From positions 1 through 10,565 of the forward strand of contig JAITHS010000048.1 of assembly GCA_031279875.1 (NCBI GenBank): DNA of 10,565 bases, given 5' to 3'. This document shows, piece after piece, positions 6,312 to 10,565 of the stretch. Source of the stretch: Tannerella sp. (GTDB lineage: Bacteria > Bacteroidota > Bacteroidia > Bacteroidales > Tannerellaceae). Position 1 is the stretch's first letter. The number at the start of each line of letters is the position of its first letter. The translations under genes and the position numbers were made by a program. The notes under the pieces were generated by a model. The model had not been told where the DNA came from. It did not search any database and worked only from the letters and a program-made list of their open reading frames with translations.

Positions 6312-7610
6312 ATGAAAAAATATAGTTTTATTTTATTGATAATGCTTTTCGGCATTATGATATCATGTAAGGAAAGCGACCGCTATTCACCCGGCGCGAA
6401 CGATTCGACGCCGCCCGGAACTCCGCAGTTAGTAAGCTGGGAACCGCTCTACGGCGGTGCAAGGATATGGTACACCCTGCCTGCCGACGAAGATTTGTTG
6501 AGCATCGACGCAGAATATACCAATACCAAAGGCGAGCCGGTACTGTTTACTTCTTCTTTCTATCTTGATTCGATAGATGTTCTCGGTTTCGGAGATACAC
6601 AGGCTCACAAAGTCAATCTCTATGGCGTTGACCGCGCAGGCAACCGCTCCAAACCGCTCATCGTAGAAGTAACGCCTCTCGAACCGGCCGTTACCCGCGT
6701 GTTGAGTACGTTAACCGTCAAACCCGGTTTTAGCTCTTTCCTCATCGATTGGACTAACGAACTCCAAAAAGTCGTCAACGTTTATGTTCATTACAAGTTT
6801 AACGACAAAGGCACTGCACGCGACATATTGTCGGTATTTTCGTCAAATGCCGAGACCGACCGCAAATTCATTACCGGTCTGGTACTCGGTCCTACCGATC
6901 CGATAGAAATAGAAGTACAGGTAGAAGACCAGTACGGCAATATTACCGCCCCGCAATCGTTCGGCAGCATCACCCTTCTCGAAGACATCGAACTGCCCAA
7001 AAACATCATCCGCATGCCCGAACCAAACGATTCTACCATTACTATTGCCAACGGAACGATTGTCAACACCGGCGTGCCGGCATTTTTCGGCAACAACCTC
7101 GAAGGACGTAATACAAAACTGATTGACGGCATCATAGACCGCGGCGACAACCTCAACTTTTTCCACACCGCCGGACGCGGACGTACAGGCTTCTCGAAAG
7201 ACGGTAACGTGCCGTTTAATATCATCATGGACCTCGGCGCTTACTACCAGTTGAGCCGTGTGATTACTGTTCAACGACATACCGGCGGCCTTGAAAACGT
7301 CAGTCGCGGACAGTATTACCGCTCCGAAAACTGCGGCGAGTTCCGCCTCTGGGTTTATAACGAAATCACAATGGATTGGGATTCGATTTCAACACAACGT
7401 ACTCCCATACCAAGTTTCACTAACGAACTGCAATGGGTTCGCGCAGGCGAAGCAGGCGATATGGCGTATTTCTATCCCGACGACCCGCAATATACCGTCA
7501 GAACACGCTGGTTCCGCTACGAATGCCTGCATTGCTTCGACGATAACTACTCCTCAACCGGCGCTAACTGTATGTCGGAATTAACCCTCTACGGCAAAAA
7601 AGCCGATTAA
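6312..7610 (+). CDS. DUF4959/DUF5126/DUF5000-type lipoprotein, probable SusCD accessory glycan-binding protein
   Basis: A 432-residue predicted lipoprotein: MKKYSFILLIMLFGIMISC with Cys19, then KESD, whose charged residues are compatible with surface export. About residues 30-122 (PPGTPQLVSWEPLYGGARI, ADEDLLSIDAEY, FGDTQAHKVNLYGVDRAGN) look like DUF4959, a fibronectin-like module. About 123-225 (EVQVEDQYGNIT) fit DUF5126, a second beta-sandwich. About 245-430 match DUF5000, with discoidin (F5/8 type C)-like features: KLIDGIIDRGDN, PFNIIMDLGAYYQLSRV, and the end CMSELTLYGKK. Discoidin-like folds often bind sugars, but no ligand is demonstrated for this protein. Families are recalled from memory without profile scores. 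It lies between susD and a DUF4998-type gene with gaps of 31 and 23 bp, a common partner arrangement in Bacteroidales SusCD operons. It contains no recognisable enzyme motif. Confidence 0.85.
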   Translation: MKKYSFILLIMLFGIMISCKESDRYSPGANDSTPPGTPQLVSWEPLYGGARIWYTLPADEDLLSIDAEYTNTKGEPVLFTSSFYLDSIDVLGFGDTQAHKVNLYGVDRAGNRSKPLIVEVTPLEPAVTRVLSTLTVKPGFSSFLIDWTNELQKVVNVYVHYKFNDKGTARDILSVFSSNAETDRKFITGLVLGPTDPIEIEVQVEDQYGNITAPQSFGSITLLEDIELPKNIIRMPEPNDSTITIANGTIVNTGVPAFFGNNLEGRNTKLIDGIIDRGDNLNFFHTAGRGRTGFSKDGNVPFNIIMDLGAYYQLSRVITVQRHTGGLENVSRGQYYRSENCGEFRLWVYNEITMDWDSISTQRTPIPSFTNELQWVRAGEAGDMAYFYPDDPQYTVRTRWFRYECLHCFDDNYSSTGANCMSELTLYGKKAD

Positions 7611-7633
7611 TAATCATTTAATAAAAAAGATTT

Positions 7634-9433
7634 ATGAAAAAAATATTTTGTTTTATTTTAACAGGCGTTCTATTTGCTCTCGCTTCCTGCTCGGGGCAGT
7701 ATGATAATATCGAAAAGTACGGCGGTGAAATAGTTTATCCCGCGTCTTACGATACTGCTTTCTACCAGATTGGCTATAATCGCGTCGAAATCGACCTGCT
7801 CAAACAAGGGCGCGTGCCTTCCGACCAGATCAAAATGGGTAAGGCATCGCAAACTATCGTCGAATATGACGGCAAACAATACCCGCAGGGTGAAGTGAAA
7901 TCGTGGGTCAACGTTACAGGACTGACGGAAGCAAAACTCTACCGTATAAAAGTCTATACCGAAGATGAGTTTCATAACTACTCCGTACCGCAGGAAATAG
8001 CCATCATACCGTTTACTGACCAGGATAAAGACCTGCTCGGAGTAGGCTCGCCGAAACTGACTATTACCCCCACATCAATGGTGGTGGACTGGCCTAACGG
8101 CATCAGTTCGGCTATCCTCGACTACTACGGACTGGCTTACAACTACAAAGACAAGAACGGCCAAACCGCCACCGGCTCTATCGCTAACTCGTTCTTTGTG
8201 TGCAACAATCTCGCGCCCGAAACCGAAGTTACAGTCAACATCGACTACCGAGTTGTACCGATACTCAGCGACGGCACCAAACTGCTCGACACGATTGTTG
8301 TCAGCAAACAGTTTGCCGTTACAACGCCAAATGCTTCGACGCCATTCACTCCGACCGAAGCACAAGTGCTTCGCATTAACGGTGTTACAACGTTTACTTC
8401 CGCCGCTTGTCAGTCAATCACCAAACTGACATATCCGCTTCACATGTCGTCGTTTGCCGACTTGCTGTATTTCCCTAACCTGACGGAACTCGACTTGACA
8501 GGCGCCGGATTACAAAACGTGCTGCCAACGCTCGTTTATGACCGTAACGGCGTTAAAACGCAGTGTGGCGGCGGCGAATGGCAACCGTTCATGGCGCGTG
8601 TAGAGAAACCTGCCGACATCAACATCAGCGGTTTGCCGTTGCTGTTGAGCATGATGCAGTCGGGTCAAATCACCAAAGTGCGCTATATCCCCAACTCGCT
8701 CAACTTTGAATCACGCCCTGAATTTGAACCGTTCGTCGCTAACGGCGTCGTAGAGTTTGTGCAGAACGATGACCCCATCTTTCCTGATGTTGTCTTTATC
8801 CAGCCGCAATTCTACGTCAAAGGACAGCCGGTCGATAACAACTGGTCGATGGATTGTTTCTATTCGGGAGATTATTTCCCGCGTGCCGGATTGACTGACT
8901 GCCTTGCGTTTAACTCTGACAACGAAACGGTTAACGGCGACCCCGTAAACCTGCAATTCAATCAGTTGCTGCAACCTGACGGTAAAAACATCTTCAAATG
9001 CGTTATTAAGATGCGTAGCGCCTCGTTTGCCATGAACCTGCCGAAAGAATATCGCTATGATAATCAGCGGTATAAGAAACTGCGGTTTAAGATGTTCTGC
9101 GGTACGGCTGCCGCCGACATGTCGGGTTACAACGGCAATTTCCTTGCACCGTGGATTCGTCCCATGAACTATATGTGGAACTTCGGCAACAACAGTATCT
9201 ACGGACAAGAATCGTGGGGCGTTGACTGCGAACGTATCCCTACTCCCGACATCCGTAACAACTGGAAAGAATATACTATCGACATGCAAGCCAACAACGG
9301 CGGGCCTACTTCCAACCGCCGCAATCGCTGTATAGTATTCAACATCGGTCATGAGCCGTCGGAAGCGTTCTCCTACAACGCAGAAAAAGAGGTTGTCCTC
9401 TATGTTGCAGACATCAGATTTACAAAAGATTAG
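7634..9433 (+). CDS. DUF4998-type lipoprotein with C-terminal beta-rich domain
   Basis: A 599-residue predicted lipoprotein: MKKIFCFILTGVLFALASC with Cys19, then SGQYDN. About residues 22-235 match the DUF4998 pattern of two fibronectin-like repeats: YPASYDTAFYQIGYNRVEID, then VNVTGLTEAKLYRIKVYTED, then LTITPTSMVVDWPNGISSAI and YRVVPILSDGTK. About 243-370 contain a short leucine-rich-like stretch (LLYFPNLTELDLTGAGLQNV). About 385-599 form a beta-rich C-terminal region with many aromatics (NNWSMDCFYSGDYFP, APWIRPMNYMWNFGNN) ending EVVLYVADIRFTKD. That is compatible with a carbohydrate-binding jelly-roll but not shown to be one. Last gene of the operon; it is followed by an 8-bp tandem repeat and a terminator. 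It is probably a surface subunit working with SusCD and the neighbouring lipoprotein; its ligand is unknown and no catalytic motif was seen. Confidence 0.8.
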   Translation: MKKIFCFILTGVLFALASCSGQYDNIEKYGGEIVYPASYDTAFYQIGYNRVEIDLLKQGRVPSDQIKMGKASQTIVEYDGKQYPQGEVKSWVNVTGLTEAKLYRIKVYTEDEFHNYSVPQEIAIIPFTDQDKDLLGVGSPKLTITPTSMVVDWPNGISSAILDYYGLAYNYKDKNGQTATGSIANSFFVCNNLAPETEVTVNIDYRVVPILSDGTKLLDTIVVSKQFAVTTPNASTPFTPTEAQVLRINGVTTFTSAACQSITKLTYPLHMSSFADLLYFPNLTELDLTGAGLQNVLPTLVYDRNGVKTQCGGGEWQPFMARVEKPADINISGLPLLLSMMQSGQITKVRYIPNSLNFESRPEFEPFVANGVVEFVQNDDPIFPDVVFIQPQFYVKGQPVDNNWSMDCFYSGDYFPRAGLTDCLAFNSDNETVNGDPVNLQFNQLLQPDGKNIFKCVIKMRSASFAMNLPKEYRYDNQRYKKLRFKMFCGTAAADMSGYNGNFLAPWIRPMNYMWNFGNNSIYGQESWGVDCERIPTPDIRNNWKEYTIDMQANNGGPTSNRRNRCIVFNIGHEPSEAFSYNAEKEVVLYVADIRFTKD

Positions 9434-9489
9434 GATTTGAGAATTTGAGAATTTGAGGATTTGAGAATTTGAGGATTTGAGAATTTGAC
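9434..9489. repeat. Seven tandem copies of an 8-bp RATTTGAG unit
   Basis: GATTTGAG or AATTTGAG is repeated without interruption from the base after the TAG stop (9431-9433): copies start at 9434, 9442, 9450, 9458, 9466, 9474 and 9482, the last ending in C. The tract separates the stop from the terminator by about 60 bp. Confidence 0.9.
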
Positions 9490-9491
9490 TG

Positions 9492-9548
9492 CCGCAATAA
9501 AAAAGCGGAGATGCCTTAAATGGCGGTCTCCGCTTTTTTTATTTGCGG
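9492..9548. terminator. Strong intrinsic terminator, symmetrical and possibly bidirectional
   Basis: The core stem AGCGGAGA (9504-9511) pairs with TCTCCGCT (9527-9534), followed by a T8 run ending at 9541. The stem is extended outward by A6/T6 pairing and then by CCGCA(A)T against AT(T)TGCGG with a one-base bulge, so the structure spans 9492-9548. A inside the loop, GCC (9513-9515) can pair with GGC (9522-9524). It ends the four-gene operon and separates it from the next susC. Confidence 0.88.
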
Positions 9549-9692
9549 TATTTTCACCATATTCGGCGCCAATTACCCCCCCCCCTCTCTCTCAATTTCC
9601 CTCAACTAAGTTCGATTTTTCTCGATTTTTCTCAATTTCTCTCGACCCCCCAACAAATCCCTCCTCCCCATAACCCCCTCTCTCTCACCTGT
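9549..9692. other. Pyrimidine-rich, strand-asymmetric intergenic tract
   Basis: This stretch is dominated by C and T on the + strand: a C10 run at 9576-9585 followed by TCTCTCTC, three degenerate 10-bp copies of TCGATTTTTC (9612-9641), a C6 run at about 9645-9650, and CCCCCTCTCTCTC near 9674-9686. Short frames across it give only low-complexity Ser/Pro-rich peptides, so I see no gene. The tract lies between the terminator and the second susC promoter. Confidence 0.7.
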
Positions 9693-9695
9693 TTA

Positions 9696-9729
9696 ACAAT
9701 CTTTAACCTTTCATCCGACAATCTTTAAC
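9696..9729 (+). promoter_or_regulatory. Pair of 12-bp direct repeats upstream of the second susC promoter
   Basis: ACAATCTTTAAC occurs exactly at 9696-9707 and again at 9718-9729, with starts 22 bp apart (about two helical turns). The second copy is separated from a T14 tract (9731-9744) by one base. Position and same-face spacing suit a transcription-factor binding site for a dimer or tandem monomers, but no regulator is identified here. Confidence 0.5.
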
Positions 9730-9742
9730 GTTTTTTTTTTTT

Positions 9743-9769
9743 TTGTTATCAAAATTTATCATACTTTTG
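9743..9769 (+). promoter_or_regulatory. Predicted promoter of the second susC gene
   Basis: TACTTTTG at 9762-9769 matches TAnnTTTG exactly. The upstream element is T(TT)G at 9742-9745, at the end of the T14 tract, giving a 16-bp spacer, slightly short of the usual range. Transcription would start near 9775, leaving a leader of only about 25-30 nt before the ATG at 9802. Confidence 0.6.
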
Positions 9770-9801
9770 CCGCCGAATCATTCAGAAAAACTCGATAAAC
9801 A

Positions 9802-10565
9802 ATGAAACACAAAAAACCAAAATTAAGAATGCTATGCCGGACAATACTGCTTCTATGTCTCCTGCAAAGCATTATGACACAAGGCGCCAACATGACCGCG
9901 GAAAGAGCGGAAGATGCAGCGGAAAGAGCGGAAGCAGCGGAAATATTAGTAACCGCCCAGCCTGCCCGTAAAACCGTTACCGGCGTAATCAAAGACGAGA
10001 CCGATGAGCCGCTACCCGGTGCGGCAGTAATCGTCAAAGGCACCCCGCGAGGCGTTACTGCCGATTCCGACGGTTCTTTCTCGATCGACGTAACGGCCAA
10101 CGACATACTTCAAATGTCTTACATCGGTTATGAACTGTTAGAAATCAAGGTCGGCAGTCAGACGCATATCGTCGTCAAACTCGAACCCAAGAAAAACGAA
10201 CTCGAAGAAGTAACCGTCGTAGCGTTCGGAAGACAGAAAAAAGAAAGCGTTCTTGCTTCTATTGAAACCGTTAAGGCAAAAGACCTTAAAGCACCTTCCT
10301 CTAATATGACGACGGCATTTGCAGGAAAAATCCCCGGCATGATTTCTTATCAAACCACAGGTGAGCCGGGAGCCGACAATGCCGCGTTTTTTGTCCGCGG
10401 CGTTACTACTTTCGGATATAAAGCCGACCCGCTAATCCTCATCGATGGCTTTGAAGCTACTACCGACGATTTGGCGCGGATGCAGCCGGATGATATCGAA
10501 AGCTTTGCCATCATGAAAGACGCCTCTGCTACTGTGCTTTACGGATCAAGAGGTGCCAACGGCAT
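9802..10565 (+). CDS. SusC/RagA-family TonB-linked outer-membrane transporter, N-terminal part (paralog of the first)
   Basis: Starts at ATG 9802 after AACTCGATAAACA and stays open to the window edge: 254 full codons. It opens with a signal peptide (MKHKKPKLRMLCRTILLLCLLQS...). An unusual Ala/Glu/Arg-rich stretch follows at about 33-47 (AERAEDA, AERAEAA). A carboxypeptidase-D regulatory-like domain is at about 58-128 (DEPLPGAAVIVKGT), the TonB-box-like LEEVTVVAFG at 134-143 and the plug from about 145 (PLILIDGFEA, MKDASATVLYGSRGANG). By eye, about three quarters of residues from 134 to 254 are identical to residues 114-234 of the first SusC. No STN domain is present. The barrel and any SusD partner lie beyond the window. 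It has its own promoter and stands behind a terminator, so it is likely the first gene of a second operon. Confidence 0.94.
   Translation, partial: MKHKKPKLRMLCRTILLLCLLQSIMTQGANMTAERAEDAAERAEAAEILVTAQPARKTVTGVIKDETDEPLPGAAVIVKGTPRGVTADSDGSFSIDVTANDILQMSYIGYELLEIKVGSQTHIVVKLEPKKNELEEVTVVAFGRQKKESVLASIETVKAKDLKAPSSNMTTAFAGKIPGMISYQTTGEPGADNAAFFVRGVTTFGYKADPLILIDGFEATTDDLARMQPDDIESFAIMKDASATVLYGSRGANG
9898..9942 (+). repeat. In-frame 21-bp repeat encoding AERAE(D/A)A
   Basis: The 16-mer GCGGAAAGAGCGGAAG occurs at 9898-9913 and again at 9919-9934, period 21 bp (seven codons), with a partial third copy (GCGGAA, 9937-9942). It lies in the second susC gene between the signal peptide and the carboxypeptidase-D-like domain, and has no counterpart in the first SusC of this window. 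Confidence 0.8.

Noticed and set aside
9485..9728. Short overlapping plus-strand frames after the operon
   Set aside because: They cross the terminator and the pyrimidine tract and encode low-complexity Ser/Pro/Phe-rich peptides with no plausible start context.

Overview
The window comes from a member of the Bacteroidota, most likely order Bacteroidales. The evidence is a SusC/SusD outer-membrane glycan-uptake pair, two lipoproteins of families seen mainly beside SusCD pairs, promoters of the TTTG / TAnnTTTG type, A/T-rich translation starts without strong Shine-Dalgarno sequences, and repeat-rich intergenic DNA. I cannot name a genus from the sequence.

Layout, all genes on the + strand. (1) 1-135: C-terminal end of a probable AAA-ATPase-like / PD-(D/E)XK nuclease protein. 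(2) 136-1089: a 954-bp gene-free stretch. It holds an A/T-rich tandem repeat, a large foldback element built from four copies of a 22-bp unit (two in each orientation) around a 44-bp tandem repeat, a second foldback resembling a widespread intergenic repeat, a well-formed promoter, an (AG)12 microsatellite and a 25-bp perfect hairpin in the susC leader. (3) 1090-9433: a four-gene operon with gaps of 19, 31 and 23 bp: SusC-like TonB-dependent transporter, SusD-like lipoprotein, a DUF4959/DUF5126/DUF5000-type lipoprotein and a DUF4998-type lipoprotein. (4) 9434-9801: seven 8-bp tandem repeats directly after the last stop, a strong terminator, a pyrimidine tract, a pair of 12-bp direct repeats, a T14 tract and a second promoter. 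(5) 9802-end: the first 254 codons of a second SusC paralog, cut by the window edge.

How the genes probably work together: SusC is the outer-membrane barrel, SusD its surface lid, and the two extra lipoproteins are probably surface glycan-binding or accessory subunits of the same complex. No glycoside hydrolase, sulfatase, peptidase or regulator lies in the window, so the substrate cannot be named. Neither SusC has an STN domain between the signal peptide and the carboxypeptidase-D-like domain, so there is no sign of direct ECF sigma/anti-sigma signalling. The terminator and new promoter before the second susC suggest two separately transcribed, related uptake loci. The coding content is ordinary for this phylum; the less familiar material is in the intergenic regions, chiefly the foldback element at 241-681 with covarying hairpins, and the contrasting leader architectures of the two susC genes.
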